Of a DNA stretch of 64,000 bases, positions 19,576 to 28,972 are shown piece after piece (the first letter of the stretch is position 1; each line of letters opens with the position of its first letter). The position numbers and the translations under genes were made by a program. A model generated the notes under the pieces. The model saw only the letters and a list, made by a program, of their open reading frames with translations, was not told the DNA's origin and did not search any database. Source of the stretch: Rarobacter faecitabidus (lineage in GTDB: Bacteria > Actinomycetota > Actinomycetes > Actinomycetales > Cellulomonadaceae); contig NZ_VFOS01000001.1 in assembly GCF_006716265.1 (NCBI RefSeq), forward strand, positions 558,001-622,000, read 5' to 3'.

Positions 19576-20519
19576 TCGGCTACCTGGGGCCCGAGGGCTC
19601 CTTCACCTACGCGGCGGCGCTCGCGTGGAGTGATCGCGAACGCCTGCGAGCCTTCGACTCCGTCTCATCGATCACGGCGACCGTCGGAGCCGGCGATATC
19701 TCGGGCGGAGTCATCGCGATCGAGAACTCGGTCGAGGGCTACGTCGCCCAGTCGCTCGATGCACTCATCGCCGCCGACGATGTCGTCGCCGTCGACCAGA
19801 TCGAGCTTCCCATCACCTTCGATGCCTTCACGCTGCCCGGCGCAAGCGATCTCCGATCGATCTCGGCGCACCCCCACGGCCTTGCGCAATGCCGCGACTT
19901 CGTCGCGAGCCGCTCTCTGCCCGTCATCGCCGCCTCATCCAATGCCGCCGCTTGCCGCGACCTCGGTCCGCACGGCATCGCGCTCGGCCCCCGGGTCTGT
20001 GGCGACCTGTACGGGCTGACGACTCTCGCGCGCGAAGTGCAGGACTTCGCGGGCGCGCGCACCCGCTTCCTGCGACTGGCGCGTCGCGATCTGGCGTCGA
20101 AGATACTGCGCGGCGGGGACGCACCGGATCGCCGTGGCGAGGCTGGCCACGGCGACACTGTGGACGAGTGGAGCACCATGGTCGCACTCACACCGACGGT
20201 GGCCGGGCCCGGAGTGCTCGCCCGGATCGCCGCGGCATTCGGCAGGCGCGGCGTGAACATGTCCAGCCTCGTCACCCGGCCCCTGAAGGCCGTCTCCGGG
20301 CGGTACGTGTTCGTCATCACCTGCGACGGCGCGCCCTGGCAGGACCACCTGCGGGCCTTGTTCGAGGAACTGCTGGCGGCCGGCGACTCACTCAAGACAC
20401 TCGGCGTGTTCCCGCACGCAGACGATCTCGACGCGATGGTCGATCCGAACAGAATCCCTGCCGGCTCGGCCAGCGACGAGCAATCGCCCGCGTCGAAAGC
20501 GAGGGCGCTGCTATGGTGA
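19572..20519 (+). CDS. pheA: Prephenate dehydratase
   Basis: The ATG at 19572 overlaps the preceding stop and gives 315 residues, the usual size of a monofunctional dehydratase without chorismate mutase. The catalytic domain (1-175) has GPEGSFTY at residues 6-13, the IENSVEG motif and the essential ARTRF motif. The ACT domain (about 200-290) binds phenylalanine for feedback control: GVLARIAAAFGRRGVNMSSLVTRP and RYVFVITCDG. It turns prephenate into phenylpyruvate. An unusual insert rich in Gly, Asp and Arg (about 180-198) separates the domains. Its stop overlaps the tyrA start, so phenylalanine and tyrosine branch enzymes are translated together. Confidence 0.93.
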   Translation: MIGYLGPEGSFTYAAALAWSDRERLRAFDSVSSITATVGAGDISGGVIAIENSVEGYVAQSLDALIAADDVVAVDQIELPITFDAFTLPGASDLRSISAHPHGLAQCRDFVASRSLPVIAASSNAAACRDLGPHGIALGPRVCGDLYGLTTLAREVQDFAGARTRFLRLARRDLASKILRGGDAPDRRGEAGHGDTVDEWSTMVALTPTVAGPGVLARIAAAFGRRGVNMSSLVTRPLKAVSGRYVFVITCDGAPWQDHLRALFEELLAAGDSLKTLGVFPHADDLDAMVDPNRIPAGSASDEQSPASKARALLW

Positions 20520-21514
20520 CGGCGCCGCGCATCGGGGTAGTCGGCCTCGGTCTGATCGGCGGATCCATCGCCAGGCTCCTGCGAGCCCGCGGCGTGACGT
20601 TCGTCGCGTGGGATCCCGACCCGACCACGCGCAGCCTCGCGCGCGCCGGGGAAATCCCTGCGCGGGACGATCTCGAGGATCTCGCCGAATTCGCCCCCGA
20701 ACTCGTCATCGTGGCGGCGCCGCTGCGCTCCATGCGGGACGTGTTCTCGGCACTCGCGCCGCTGGTGAGCCCCGAGACCACCGTCGTCGACGTGGGCAGC
20801 GTCAAAGGTCCGGTCCGCGAATGGGCCCGAGAGGCAGGCCTCGGCCGCAGTTACGTCGGCGCCCACCCCATGGCTGGGACGGAGCGCACGGGGTTCGCCG
20901 CGTCGAGCGCGGACCTGCTGGAGCGCGTCACCTGGGCGGTCACGGTGGACGATGCCACGCCTCGCGGACACGCGGAACGCGTTCTCTGGCTCGTACTTGA
21001 GGTCGCACGTTCGCGGGCGCTGCTCCTGACGGACGACGACCACGACCGCGCGGTCGCGCTCATTTCTCACCTACCTCACGTTTTCGCGGCTCAGTTGCTA
21101 GCGCAGGCGGAAGGATCGCCACTGGCTGGTGCCGCCCGCGCGCTCGCGGCTGGTAGTTTCCGCGACGGCACGCGCGTGGCGCGGGGGGACTCTGCACGTT
21201 CCGAGGCGATGGTTCTCGCCAATGCCCCCGCGGTCCGCGCCGGGCTCGCGGATGCCGTAGCGGACCTGCGTCGCCTCGCGGACGACCTCGAACGCGCGGC
21301 GCGCGATGCCGACATCTCATGGTTCTTCGCCCGCCAGAACGCGGAGGCGGAGGACCTTGGTGCTACCGCCACCGGTGCCCCCAGCGATGCGGACGCGGGT
21401 GCCGTAAGCGATCGGATCGCCTGGGAGCAGGACTGGCAGGGCCTCGCCACCGAGGCTGGCCGTCGTGGCGGCGCCGTCGTGGCGTTCGACGACGAGGGGC
21501 TCACCCTGCTGTAG
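20513..21514 (+). CDS. tyrA: Prephenate dehydrogenase
   Basis: Starting at ATG 20513 inside the pheA end (7-base overlap), 333 residues. The NAD(P)-binding Rossmann motif [11 protein letters not shown] opens the protein; DVGSVKGPV and [12 protein letters not shown] are the well known TyrA motifs, the histidine of the latter being catalytic. [21 protein letters not shown] belongs to the helical dimerisation domain. It converts prephenate to 4-hydroxyphenylpyruvate. The C-terminal 100 residues are helical and variable and do not look like an ACT domain. Together with the preceding two genes it forms an aromatic amino acid unit downstream of VanW. Confidence 0.93.
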   Translation: MVTAPRIGVVGLGLIGGSIARLLRARGVTFVAWDPDPTTRSLARAGEIPARDDLEDLAEFAPELVIVAAPLRSMRDVFSALAPLVSPETTVVDVGSVKGPVREWAREAGLGRSYVGAHPMAGTERTGFAASSADLLERVTWAVTVDDATPRGHAERVLWLVLEVARSRALLLTDDDHDRAVALISHLPHVFAAQLLAQAEGSPLAGAARALAAGSFRDGTRVARGDSARSEAMVLANAPAVRAGLADAVADLRRLADDLERAARDADISWFFARQNAEAEDLGATATGAPSDADAGAVSDRIAWEQDWQGLATEAGRRGGAVVAFDDEGLTLL

Positions 21515-21556
21515 GGCGAACCAGCGTGAACTTCCGCCCTGGTCTGTGGCGGTGCG

Positions 21557-21880
21557 CTACTCGGCCTTCGGTCGCCGTCGCGGGGGAGCGGGCGGGACCG
21601 GCTTGCCGGTCAGAATCGCGGTCACCGGAATCGTCGCGAGGCTCTCGTCCCTGCGACGAATGACGAGCTCTGACTCCGTAAGCGACTCGATGTGCCCCAA
21701 CACGTCGGTGTACTTGTGGCGGGGATCATCGATGACGACACGCACCATCACCCGCTGGCCGGGGTGCCACGAAGCCCATGGGATCGGTGCGGTCACCGGC
21801 TCGACTGCGGCCGAGACGTGGGATTTGCCACGTTCCGAATCGCCGTCCGAGGAGTGGAATAGACCGGTATCGGGCGTCAC
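21557..21880 (-). CDS. Small SH3-like domain protein resembling the N-terminus of Rv0428c-type acetyltransferases
   Basis: A 107-residue protein, convergent with tyrA and divergent from fdxA. Residues 35-95 ([49 protein letters not shown]) match by memory the small beta-barrel that precedes the catalytic domain in a group of actinobacterial GNAT proteins; here it stands alone with no acetyltransferase domain. A possible minus-strand -10 box, TAGCGT at 21889-21894, lies 8 bases before the GTG start, so the message may be leaderless. Function unknown. Confidence 0.6.
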   Translation of the reverse strand: MTPDTGLFHSSDGDSERGKSHVSAAVEPVTAPIPWASWHPGQRVMVRVVIDDPRHKYTDVLGHIESLTESELVIRRRDESLATIPVTAILTGKPVPPAPPRRRPKAE

Positions 21881-21887
21881 GTGGTAC

Positions 21888-21894
21888 TACGCTA
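21888..21894. promoter_or_regulatory. Shared bidirectional -10 box between fdxA and the SH3-like gene
   Basis: TACGCTA reads as TACGCT on the plus strand (toward fdxA) and as TAGCGT on the minus strand, 8 bases before the GTG at 21880. The two hexamers overlap by 5 bases. Confidence 0.5.
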
Positions 21895-21929
21895 GTCGAA
21901 GAAGTGTCCCCGAGTCAGGAGTCGACAAG

Positions 21930-22247
21930 ATGACCTACGTGATTGCGCAGCCTTGCGTCGATGTCAAGGACAAGGCATGCATCGAGGAGTGCCCGGTCGA
22001 CTGCATCTACGAGGGCAAGCGCTCGCTGTACATCCACCCTGACGAGTGCGTCGACTGTGGGGCATGCGAGCCTGTCTGCCCGGTGGAGGCCATCTACTAC
22101 GAAGACGACGTCCCGGAGGAGTGGGACGACTACACGCGCGCAAACGTGGACTTCTTCAACGAGGTGGGTTCCCCTGGCGGCGCGGCAAAGATGGGTCAGA
22201 TCGACCACGACGACCCGATGATCGCCGAACTCCCGCCCCAGGCGTGA
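21930..22247 (+). CDS. fdxA: 7Fe ferredoxin
   Basis: A 105-residue bacterial ferredoxin; the ATG at 21930 follows AGGAG by 9 bases and matches the conserved start MTYVI. Cysteines 9, 17, 21, 25 and 40, 43, 46, 50 follow the seven-iron pattern: Cys9, Cys17 and Cys50 hold the 3Fe-4S cluster, Cys21, Cys40, Cys43 and Cys46 the 4Fe-4S cluster. The rest ([20 protein letters not shown] and EDDVPEEW) is nearly the same as in mycobacterial and streptomycete FdxA/FdxC. It carries electrons, for example to cytochromes P450 or other reductases. Its place directly before dapC is conserved among actinobacteria. Confidence 0.95.
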   Translation: MTYVIAQPCVDVKDKACIEECPVDCIYEGKRSLYIHPDECVDCGACEPVCPVEAIYYEDDVPEEWDDYTRANVDFFNEVGSPGGAAKMGQIDHDDPMIAELPPQA

Positions 22248-22302
22248 CACGCGACGCCATGCGCGGCCGCCGTTACCCGGTTCGGTCCGGGAGGGCCCGA
22301 TA

Positions 22303-23415
22303 GTGGGATTCGCCGAGTTCGACGAGGACTATCCGTGGGACGCGCTCATACCGTATCGCCGGCGCGCGAGTCAGCATCCGGGCGGAACTGTCGATCTGTC
22401 TATCGGCACGCCAATCGACCCCACACCGAGCGCGGTCCAGGAGGCGCTCGCCGCCGCGTCGGGCGCGCCTGGATATCCGCTCACCGCCGGAACCCCGGCG
22501 CTGCGCGCCGCGATCGCACGCTGGTTCCTGCGGCGGCGCGGAGTCGAGATAGCGCCGGAAGCCACGCTGCCGACAATCGGCTCCAAGGAACTCGTCGGGT
22601 TGCTGCCGTCGCTGCTGGGCCTGGGCGCGGGGGACGTCGTCGTCCACCCCGCGGTCGCCTATCCCACCTACCGAGTCGGCGCGCTGCTGGCGGGAGCTCA
22701 AGCGCTGGCCAGCGACGACGTGGACGAGTGGTCGGCAAATTCCGCGGTCAAGCTCGTGTGGCTGAACTCGCCCTCGAATCCGACCGGCCGCGTCATGCCG
22801 GACGCGGAGATCGCGCGTGCCATTGCGGCCGCGCGGCAGCTCGGCGCCGTGGTGGTGGGGGACGAGTGCTACGCCGAACTCGACTGGCGCGCGGGAGGCT
22901 CGACCACCACCAGCGTGCTGTCGGCGGAAGTGTGCGGCGACAGCCACGAGGGCGTGCTGGCCGCCTACTCGCTGTCCAAGCAGTCCAACGTCGCGGGATA
23001 TCGCGCGGCCTTCGTGGCGGGGGACCGAGCGATTGTCGACCGGCTCCTGCGCATCCGCAAGCACCTGGGGATGATCGTGCCGGAGCCGATTCAGGCGGCC
23101 ATGACCGCCGCGCTCGAGGACGACGCGCACGTCACGGCTCAACGCGAGCTGTATCGCGGCCGCCGGCAGAAGCTCCTTGCCGCCGTCCGTGAGGCGGGGT
23201 TCGAGTTGCACGGATCCGAGGCAGGGCTTTACCTGTGGGCTAGGCGGCCGGAGGACGAGGACTGCTGGGCGACCATCGGGTGGCTCGCCGACCGGGGCAT
23301 CGTTGCCGGCCCGGGTGAGTTCTACGGCGAAAGTGCGCGCCGGTGGGTGCGGTTGTCGGTCACGGCGTCGGACGAGGACATCTCGACCGCCGCCGCCCGT
23401 ATCATCGAACGGTAA
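22303..23415 (+). CDS. dapC: Succinyldiaminopimelate transaminase
   Basis: A 370-residue class I/II aminotransferase. PLP-binding features are SLSKQSN with the Schiff-base lysine at 226, the NSPSNPTGR motif (155-163) and GDECYAEL (186-193). The protein starts FAEFDEDYPWDALIPYRRRASQHPGG, the usual opening of actinobacterial DapC downstream of ferredoxin. It makes N-succinyl-LL-diaminopimelate for lysine and peptidoglycan; dapD and dapE of the same branch follow 2.5 to 4.7 kb later. The GTG at 22303 is kept, preceded by GGGAGGG. Broad transaminases can look alike, so the substrate rests mainly on family likeness and position. Confidence 0.87.
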   Translation: MGFAEFDEDYPWDALIPYRRRASQHPGGTVDLSIGTPIDPTPSAVQEALAAASGAPGYPLTAGTPALRAAIARWFLRRRGVEIAPEATLPTIGSKELVGLLPSLLGLGAGDVVVHPAVAYPTYRVGALLAGAQALASDDVDEWSANSAVKLVWLNSPSNPTGRVMPDAEIARAIAAARQLGAVVVGDECYAELDWRAGGSTTTSVLSAEVCGDSHEGVLAAYSLSKQSNVAGYRAAFVAGDRAIVDRLLRIRKHLGMIVPEPIQAAMTAALEDDAHVTAQRELYRGRRQKLLAAVREAGFELHGSEAGLYLWARRPEDEDCWATIGWLADRGIVAGPGEFYGESARRWVRLSVTASDEDISTAAARIIER

Positions 23416-23636
23416 TCCATTGCTCTAGGCAAGGTCTGCATTCTGGTATAGCCTTTGTAAAGTCTTGGTGACCCGAAGTGTGGAAAAAGTCCCATGGATT
23501 CGGTTCCGTTGCGTGCTAGGCGGTACAGTCGGTTTTCTGAGATCGCCGTCCGGCCCAATTGGGTTGCCCCACGGTGGCGCCCATCGCTCCGATCGGCGTG
23601 AAGCCCCAGACCAGTGTTGCTGAAGGGAATTATTAG

Positions 23637-24932
23637 GTGAGTGCCCCCACTGAATCTGTAAGCCTTGCGAGCGAGACATCGTCAGTGACCCTCCCCGTCA
23701 TTTCCGCGGTGAAGGGTAACGACGGGATCGTCGTGGCGGACCTGATGAATGAAACCGGGTACGTGACGTACGACCCCGGATTCACCAATACCGCACAGTG
23801 CGAATCGAAGATCACGTTCATCGACGGCGACGAGGGAGTGCTGCTCTACCGCGGCTATCCGATTGAGCAGCTCGCCGGGAAGTCCACGTTCCTCGAAGTC
23901 GCCTACCTGCTCATTCACGGCCACCTGCCTACCGTAGATGAGCACGATGGGTTCGTGGAGCGAGTGAACCGCCACACGCTCGTGCACGAGGACTTCCGCA
24001 CGTTCATGGGCACGTTTCCGCGCACCAGCCATCCCATGGCCGTCATGTCGTCCGCCGTGAGCGCGCTTGCCACGTTTTATCCCGAGTCACTCGATCCTTA
24101 CAGCGAGGAGACGGTGGAGCTGGCGACCGTCCTGCTCCTGGCGAAGGCTCGCACGATCACCTCGTACCTGCACCGGCGTCGTGTTGGCGAGCCGCTGCTT
24201 TACCCGGACTACTCGCGCGGTTACGTGGACGATTTCCTGCGCATGACCTTCGCCGTGCCGTATGAGCAGTACGAAGCGAACCCCATCCTGGTGCACGCGC
24301 TCGACCAGCTCCTGATCCTGCACGCTGACCACGAGCAGAACTGCTCTGCGTCTGTGGTGCGGATCACCGGTTCCTCGCACGCGAACCTCTATGCATCGGT
24401 CTCTGCGGGCATCAGTGCGCTGTCGGGTCCGTTGCACGGCGGTGCGAACGAGTCCGTCCTGCGCATGCTCACGAGCATTCAGCAGAACGACGGCGACGTG
24501 AAGAAGTTCATCTCCCGCGTCAAGAACAAGGAGGCGGGCGTCCGCCTCATGGGATTCGGGCACCGCGTCTACAAGAACTACGATCCGCGCGCCGCGATCG
24601 TCAAGGATCAGGCGCACGCCGTGCTTTCCATCCTGGGAATCGACGATCCGCTACTGGCGATCGCGATGGAACTCGAGGAGATCGCACTCAGCGACGACTA
24701 CTTCGTGCAGCGTCGCCTCTACCCGAACGTGGATTTCTACACCGGCATCATCTACCGGGCCATGGGATTCGAGCCCGCGATGTTCACGCCGCTGTTCGCC
24801 CTCGGACGCATGCCGGGCTGGATCGCGCAATGGCGCGAGATGATGCTCGACCCGAAGACCAAGATCGGCCGCCCCCGGCAGATCTACACCGGCTCGCCGG
24901 TGCGCGACTACGTGCCGCTCGACGAGCGCTGA
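23637..24932 (+). CDS. gltA: Citrate synthase
   Basis: A 431-residue type II citrate synthase. Catalytic residues sit in the standard places: the histidine of SGPLHGGANE, the histidine of GFGHRVYKNYDPRA and the aspartate region near DFYTGI. HEQNCSAS and YRGYPIEQLA are typical of the hexameric, NADH-sensitive bacterial form. It joins oxaloacetate and acetyl-CoA to citrate at the head of the TCA cycle. The GTG start at 23637 follows GAAGGGA by 8 bases. The 221-base upstream region is A+T-rich with a TATAGC that may be its -10 box. The succinate dehydrogenase operon in the same window fits an oxidative TCA cycle. Confidence 0.96.
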   Translation: MSAPTESVSLASETSSVTLPVISAVKGNDGIVVADLMNETGYVTYDPGFTNTAQCESKITFIDGDEGVLLYRGYPIEQLAGKSTFLEVAYLLIHGHLPTVDEHDGFVERVNRHTLVHEDFRTFMGTFPRTSHPMAVMSSAVSALATFYPESLDPYSEETVELATVLLLAKARTITSYLHRRRVGEPLLYPDYSRGYVDDFLRMTFAVPYEQYEANPILVHALDQLLILHADHEQNCSASVVRITGSSHANLYASVSAGISALSGPLHGGANESVLRMLTSIQQNDGDVKKFISRVKNKEAGVRLMGFGHRVYKNYDPRAAIVKDQAHAVLSILGIDDPLLAIAMELEEIALSDDYFVQRRLYPNVDFYTGIIYRAMGFEPAMFTPLFALGRMPGWIAQWREMMLDPKTKIGRPRQIYTGSPVRDYVPLDER

Positions 24933-25056
24933 CACTGACCCACCCCGTTTAGCTTGGTCATCGCATGCGGGTTCCTGGTTCGCTCGCTCCTGTCAATCGT
25001 CCGCAAGCGAACGGAAACCGCGCACACGATACGGCGGTCAGAGCAACTACCCGAGG

Positions 25057-25953
25057 TTAAGCCTCCGCGCCGCCCACGATGATCGTGACGGAGGTCGAGT
25101 CAGCGGGCGGCTCGTCCAACTCCACCCAGGTGCCATCGGCGCGACTCCAGGATGCCTGGCCGACCTGCACCGACTCGATGCCGAGGGGGGACGCGACCGC
25201 GACCGCCCAGTTCGCCATCGCCAGGGCGAGCCGCGGCGCGTCCTTTCCGGTCAGGTTGAACTCTTTCGCGGCCTGCAGGGCGTCTAACTCGATGTTGCGA
25301 TCACCGATCGCGGTGGCCGTGACGCCGGGAAGGTCGCGCTCGACCCGGGCGGTGACGAGCGTGAGATTGTCGCCCGCGATCGAGCTATCGGGAATGGGAT
25401 CGAGTTGGCATTCGAGGTTCGTCCCGCTATAGCCGTTGAGCGCTGAGGCCCAAGCCCGGCCCATGGGCTCGTGATTCGCGTACGCATCCGGAAACGCCGA
25501 GCGCTGAACCTTCTGCGCAGCCACGGTGACGGGAAGCGTCTCGTAGCCGTCGATGCGGGCGAGCACGTCGTAAAAGGCATCTGTCGCGTATACCGGATCG
25601 CTCACCTGTTCGGCTGACCCCCATCCCTGTGAGGGCCGCTGCTGGAACAGCCCGAGCGAGTCGCGATCCCCGTAGTCGATGTTCCTGATCTTCGACTCCT
25701 GGTACGCGGTCGCCAGCGCGATTGTCGCCGCACGGGCGGGCATCCCCCGCGAGAGTGGACGGGTGCCGATCAGTGCCGCGTTCTCCGACTGCTCTGGCGT
25801 GAGCGACCATGAGACGGAGTCCGCCGAGGCGGTGCAACGCTGCTGCGAATACACCGCTTTGGGCGAAACCCGGTCCAGGATGACGACGATCAGCGTCGCC
25901 CCCAGCGCAAGGACGGCGAGGGTGACCAGGATCGTCGTGGCGAAACGTCGCAC
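25057..25953 (-). CDS. Secreted or membrane-anchored lysozyme-like protein
   Basis: A 298-residue protein whose GTG start overlaps the dapD stop by one base (TAGTG). One hydrophobic helix (about 7-27) is an anchor or signal. The centre (about 75-165) has AYQESKIRNIDYGDRDSLGLFQQRPSQGWG, a pattern widespread in actinobacterial lysozyme-like secreted proteins, with Glu of the YQESK motif as the likely acid and the LGLFQQRP stretch lining the sugar cleft; ending NGYSG. The C-terminal 120 residues are unlike known domains to me. It may cut or bind peptidoglycan. Cotranscription with dapD, which makes a peptidoglycan building block, suits a cell-wall role, but enzyme activity is unproven. Confidence 0.72.
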   Translation of the reverse strand: MRRFATTILVTLAVLALGATLIVVILDRVSPKAVYSQQRCTASADSVSWSLTPEQSENAALIGTRPLSRGMPARAATIALATAYQESKIRNIDYGDRDSLGLFQQRPSQGWGSAEQVSDPVYATDAFYDVLARIDGYETLPVTVAAQKVQRSAFPDAYANHEPMGRAWASALNGYSGTNLECQLDPIPDSSIAGDNLTLVTARVERDLPGVTATAIGDRNIELDALQAAKEFNLTGKDAPRLALAMANWAVAVASPLGIESVQVGQASWSRADGTWVELDEPPADSTSVTIIVGGAEA

Positions 25954-26927
25954 TAGTTGGCGTGCAGCGCCGCGTTCAGCTCGACGCCGGTTCCTTCCCG
26001 CGATACGACCTCGATCGCTCCACTGAGCGAGTTGCGGCGAAAGAGTAGGTTGTCCTGACCCGAGAGCGTCAGCGCCTTGACCGTGGTTCCAGCGTTCTCG
26101 CCGCCCGCGACCGTCACCTTGGAACCAGCCGTCAAGTACAGGCCGGCCTCCACGATGCAGTCGTCGCCGAGGCTGATGCCCAGGCCCGAGTTGGCGCCCA
26201 GAAGCGAGCGCTGCCCGATCGAGATCGTCTGGCGCCCGCCACCGGAAAGCGTCCCCATGATCGAGGCACCGCCTCCGATGTCCGATCCGTCGCCCACGAC
26301 CACCCCGGCCGAGATGCGACCCTCGACCATTGAGGTGCCGAGCGTCCCGGCGTTGAAGTTGACGAAGCCCTCGTGCATAACCGTCGTGCCCGGTGCAAGG
26401 TGCGCGCCGAGCCGGACGCGGTCGGCATCGGCGATGCGCACGCCGTCGGGGAGAATGTAGTCGACCATCCGGGGGAACTTGTCCACGCCGTAGACGGCGA
26501 CCGGGCCGTGCGCGCGCATGCGCAGGCGGGTCTCGTCGAAATCGCGCACGGCCGCCGGCCCGGCCGAGGTCCAGACCACGTTCTGCAGCACGCCGAACAG
26601 GCCCTCCAGGTTCTGTCCGTGCGGCTGCACCAGCCGGTGGGAGAGCAGGTGAAGGCGAAGGTAGGCGTCGGCGGCGTCGGCTGGAGCCGCGTCGAGGTCA
26701 ATGTGGGTCAGGACGACGCGAGTGGCGACGCGACGTGCCTCGTCGGTCGACACCAGCGAATGCAGCGCTTGCGGAGCATCCGCTTCGGTCGCGCCCTCGA
26801 TGGGGTTGCCCAGGCGCGGAGTCGGGTACCAGACGTCGAGGGTGTTGCCCGTGATGTCGATCGAAGCGAGGCCGAAGCCCCATGCGGAACGAGGCGAGTC
26901 TTGCGGGTCGGTGAGGTTCTCTGACAT
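25953..26927 (-). CDS. dapD: Tetrahydrodipicolinate N-succinyltransferase
   Basis: A 324-residue enzyme of the actinobacterial DapD type, which is longer than the enterobacterial one. The C-terminal half is a left-handed parallel beta helix of hexapeptide repeats ([60 protein letters not shown]). It transfers succinyl from succinyl-CoA to tetrahydrodipicolinate. The ATG at 26927 is preceded by TAGGCT 7 bases ahead, a promoter for a leaderless message. The open frame continues much further up but that part lies opposite dapE. dapD and dapE are divergent, 90 bases apart. Confidence 0.93.
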   Translation of the reverse strand: MSENLTDPQDSPRSAWGFGLASIDITGNTLDVWYPTPRLGNPIEGATEADAPQALHSLVSTDEARRVATRVVLTHIDLDAAPADAADAYLRLHLLSHRLVQPHGQNLEGLFGVLQNVVWTSAGPAAVRDFDETRLRMRAHGPVAVYGVDKFPRMVDYILPDGVRIADADRVRLGAHLAPGTTVMHEGFVNFNAGTLGTSMVEGRISAGVVVGDGSDIGGGASIMGTLSGGGRQTISIGQRSLLGANSGLGISLGDDCIVEAGLYLTAGSKVTVAGGENAGTTVKALTLSGQDNLLFRRNSLSGAIEVVSREGTGVELNAALHAN

Positions 26928-26934
26928 GCGCCCA

Positions 26935-26940
26935 AGCCTA
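26935..26940 (-). promoter_or_regulatory. -10 box for leaderless dapD
   Basis: TAGGCT on the minus strand ends 7 bases before the dapD ATG; no ribosome site is present. Confidence 0.6.
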
Positions 26941-27003
26941 ACGCCCGCAGCGCTGCGAACGCTGATAGCGCCACCGGCTGGACCGGCCCTAGATGCACGG
27001 AAG

Positions 27004-27009
27004 TAGGAT
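27004..27009 (+). promoter_or_regulatory. -10 box for leaderless dapE
   Basis: TAGGAT lies 8 bases before the dapE ATG. The same bases include AAGTAGGA, which could also act as a weak ribosome site. Confidence 0.5.
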
Positions 27010-27017
27010 TGACCACC

Positions 27018-28151
27018 ATGGCAAGCATCGATCTCACCGCGTCGCGCGAAGGACTGCGCGAACTCGTCCAGGCCCTGTGCGATACCGAATCCGTCAGCGG
27101 CAACGAAGCGCATCTCGCTGATGAGTTCGTCGCGGCCCTGCATGCCGCCGTGGGCGGGCGGGTCGCCATCCACCGCATCGGTAACAACGTCGTGGCAACG
27201 ACGAATGAGCCGGTTGCCCAGCGCGTCGTGCTGGCCGGTCATTTGGACACCGTTCCGGTCGCGAGCAACCTGCCCACGCGCCTCATTGACGAGGGCACCG
27301 CGAACGAGCGCATCTGGGGCCGAGGTACCGTCGACATGAAGGCCGGTCTTGCCGTGCTCGCGCAGGTGTTCGTCGACCTGGTTGCGTCGGGTGAACCCTT
27401 GACACGCAACCTCACCCTCGTCGCGTACGAGAACGAAGAGGTGGCCGCCCACCTCAACGGCCTGGGCCACCTGGTGCGGGACCATCCCGGACTTCTCGCC
27501 GCCGATTTCGCGGTTCTCGGTGAGCCGTCGAACGGCGGCATCGAGGGTGGCTGCAACGGAACGGTGCGGGTTCACGTCCATACGCGAGGCAAGGCGGCGC
27601 ACTCCGCGCGCGCCTGGATGGGGGAGAACGCGATCCACGCAGCCGCACCGATCCTGGCCAAGCTCGCGGAGTTCACCGCGCAGACTGTGCCCGTAGACGG
27701 GCTGGACTATCGCGAATCGCTCAGCGCTGTCGCGATCAGCGGCGGAATCGCCGGCAACGTCATCCCGGATCACTGCGTGGTGACGGTGAACTACCGCTTC
27801 GCCCCCGCGAAGTCGGCCGACGAGGCAATCACGTTCCTGCGCGGATTCTTCGCTCCCTTCGAGATCACGGTCGACGATGCGGCTGGGGGCGCTCGTCCCG
27901 GCCTGGATCAGCCGATCGCGCAGGACTTCGTGCGCGCCGTCAGCGCCATCACGGGCGGTGGTGCGGCGGCCAAGGTCGGGTGGACGGATGTGGCGCGCTT
28001 CGCCGAACTCGGGACGCCGGCGGTCAACTTCGGACCCGGCGATCCGCTTCTCGCGCACCACGACGACGAGCAGGTGGCAAGCGAACAGGTCACCCTCTGT
28101 TACGACGCCCTTCACTCGTGGCTGACGGGCGCAAACACCTCGCTCGGATAG
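27018..28151 (+). CDS. dapE: Succinyl-diaminopimelate desuccinylase
   Basis: A 377-residue M20-family zinc enzyme. Metal ligands are seen in [21 protein letters not shown], the ENEE pair (general base and ligand), LGEPS and the final [10 protein letters not shown]. The middle lid domain begins near [23 protein letters not shown]. It removes succinate from N-succinyl-LL-diaminopimelate. The ATG at 27018 is chosen over an in-frame TTG at 27009. The actinobacterial DapE type is recognised by the NPTGRV-less, short M20 core and by its place opposite dapD, as in Mycobacterium (Rv1201c/Rv1202). Confidence 0.92.
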   Translation: MASIDLTASREGLRELVQALCDTESVSGNEAHLADEFVAALHAAVGGRVAIHRIGNNVVATTNEPVAQRVVLAGHLDTVPVASNLPTRLIDEGTANERIWGRGTVDMKAGLAVLAQVFVDLVASGEPLTRNLTLVAYENEEVAAHLNGLGHLVRDHPGLLAADFAVLGEPSNGGIEGGCNGTVRVHVHTRGKAAHSARAWMGENAIHAAAPILAKLAEFTAQTVPVDGLDYRESLSAVAISGGIAGNVIPDHCVVTVNYRFAPAKSADEAITFLRGFFAPFEITVDDAAGGARPGLDQPIAQDFVRAVSAITGGGAAAKVGWTDVARFAELGTPAVNFGPGDPLLAHHDDEQVASEQVTLCYDALHSWLTGANTSLG

Positions 28152-28154
28152 TGT
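28149..28154 (+). promoter_or_regulatory. -10 box for leaderless LOG-family gene
   Basis: TAGTGT lies 7 bases before the ATG at 28162 and overlaps the dapE stop codon. Confidence 0.45.
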
Positions 28155-28161
28155 GGCAAGC

Positions 28162-28926
28162 ATGAGTACAGATGCACGCACCGCCAGCGAGGACGGCTAC
28201 CGCAAGGGTCCGGTGCTCCTGCGCGGGGAGCAGATTCCCGATTCGACCAGTGACGAGAGACTGCTGCGCGGCGCGGATGGCGCCGACTGGCTCCACGGCG
28301 ATCCCTGGCGCGTACTGCGCATCCAGTCGGAGTTCGTGGAGGGGTTCGGGGCACTCGCGGAACTCGGCCCGGCCGTGTCCGTCTTCGGATCGGCCCGCAC
28401 CAAGCCCGACCACCGCGACTACGTCGCCGGCGAACGAATCGGTAGTCGACTGGCCGAGGAGGGATTCGCGGTCATCACCGGCGGTGGCCCAGGAGTCATG
28501 GAAGCCGCCAACAAGGGCGCCCATGAGGCGGGCGGCACATCCGTGGGTCTGGGCATCGAACTGCCGTTCGAGCAGGGCATGAACAGTTACGTCAACCTTG
28601 GCGTGCACTTCCGATACTTCTTTGCCCGCAAGACCATGTTCGTGAAGTACGCGAGCGGTTTCATCGTTCTCCCGGGCGGATTCGGCACCCTGGACGAGCT
28701 CTTCGAGGCGTTGACGCTGGTTCAGACCAAGAAGGTCAACGCATTCCCGATCGTGCTCGTCGACAGCGAATATTGGAGCGGTCTTTTCAGGTGGCTGGGT
28801 GATTCCGTGGCCACGCGAGGAATGATCAACCCCAGGGACCTGGAGCTGTTCCGGCTCATGGACGACCCGGACGAGGCAGTGGAATTCGTCGCAGCCACGT
28901 GTCGTGCGGTTAGTGGCTTAGAATAG
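28162..28926 (+). CDS. LOG-family Rossmann protein (TIGR00730)
   Basis: A 254-residue protein with the two signatures of the LOG/lysine-decarboxylase-like family: VFGSARTK at the nucleotide-binding start, [14 protein letters not shown], and [18 protein letters not shown], which holds the PGGxGTxxE active site. Family members hydrolyse cytokinin-like nucleoside monophosphates to base and ribose 5-phosphate; Rv1205 of M. tuberculosis occupies the same place after dapE. The ATG at 28162 is preferred; a GTG at 28153 in the same frame is possible. Old annotations as lysine decarboxylase are wrong for this family. Confidence 0.85.
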   Translation: MSTDARTASEDGYRKGPVLLRGEQIPDSTSDERLLRGADGADWLHGDPWRVLRIQSEFVEGFGALAELGPAVSVFGSARTKPDHRDYVAGERIGSRLAEEGFAVITGGGPGVMEAANKGAHEAGGTSVGLGIELPFEQGMNSYVNLGVHFRYFFARKTMFVKYASGFIVLPGGFGTLDELFEALTLVQTKKVNAFPIVLVDSEYWSGLFRWLGDSVATRGMINPRDLELFRLMDDPDEAVEFVAATCRAVSGLE

Positions 28927-28972
28927 AACAGGTAATTTCCGCTTCTCGGAGTTAAGAAATGGGGTCATTTCA

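Noticed and set aside
23416-23636. Riboswitch or leader gene before citrate synthase
   Set aside because: The gap is A+T-rich and holds a likely promoter but no conserved switch sequence or small gene could be recognised.
25953-28181. A 742-residue minus-strand frame as one protein
   Set aside because: Only the last 324 residues (from ATG 26927) are DapD; the rest lies opposite dapE, which is on the other strand with clear metal ligands.
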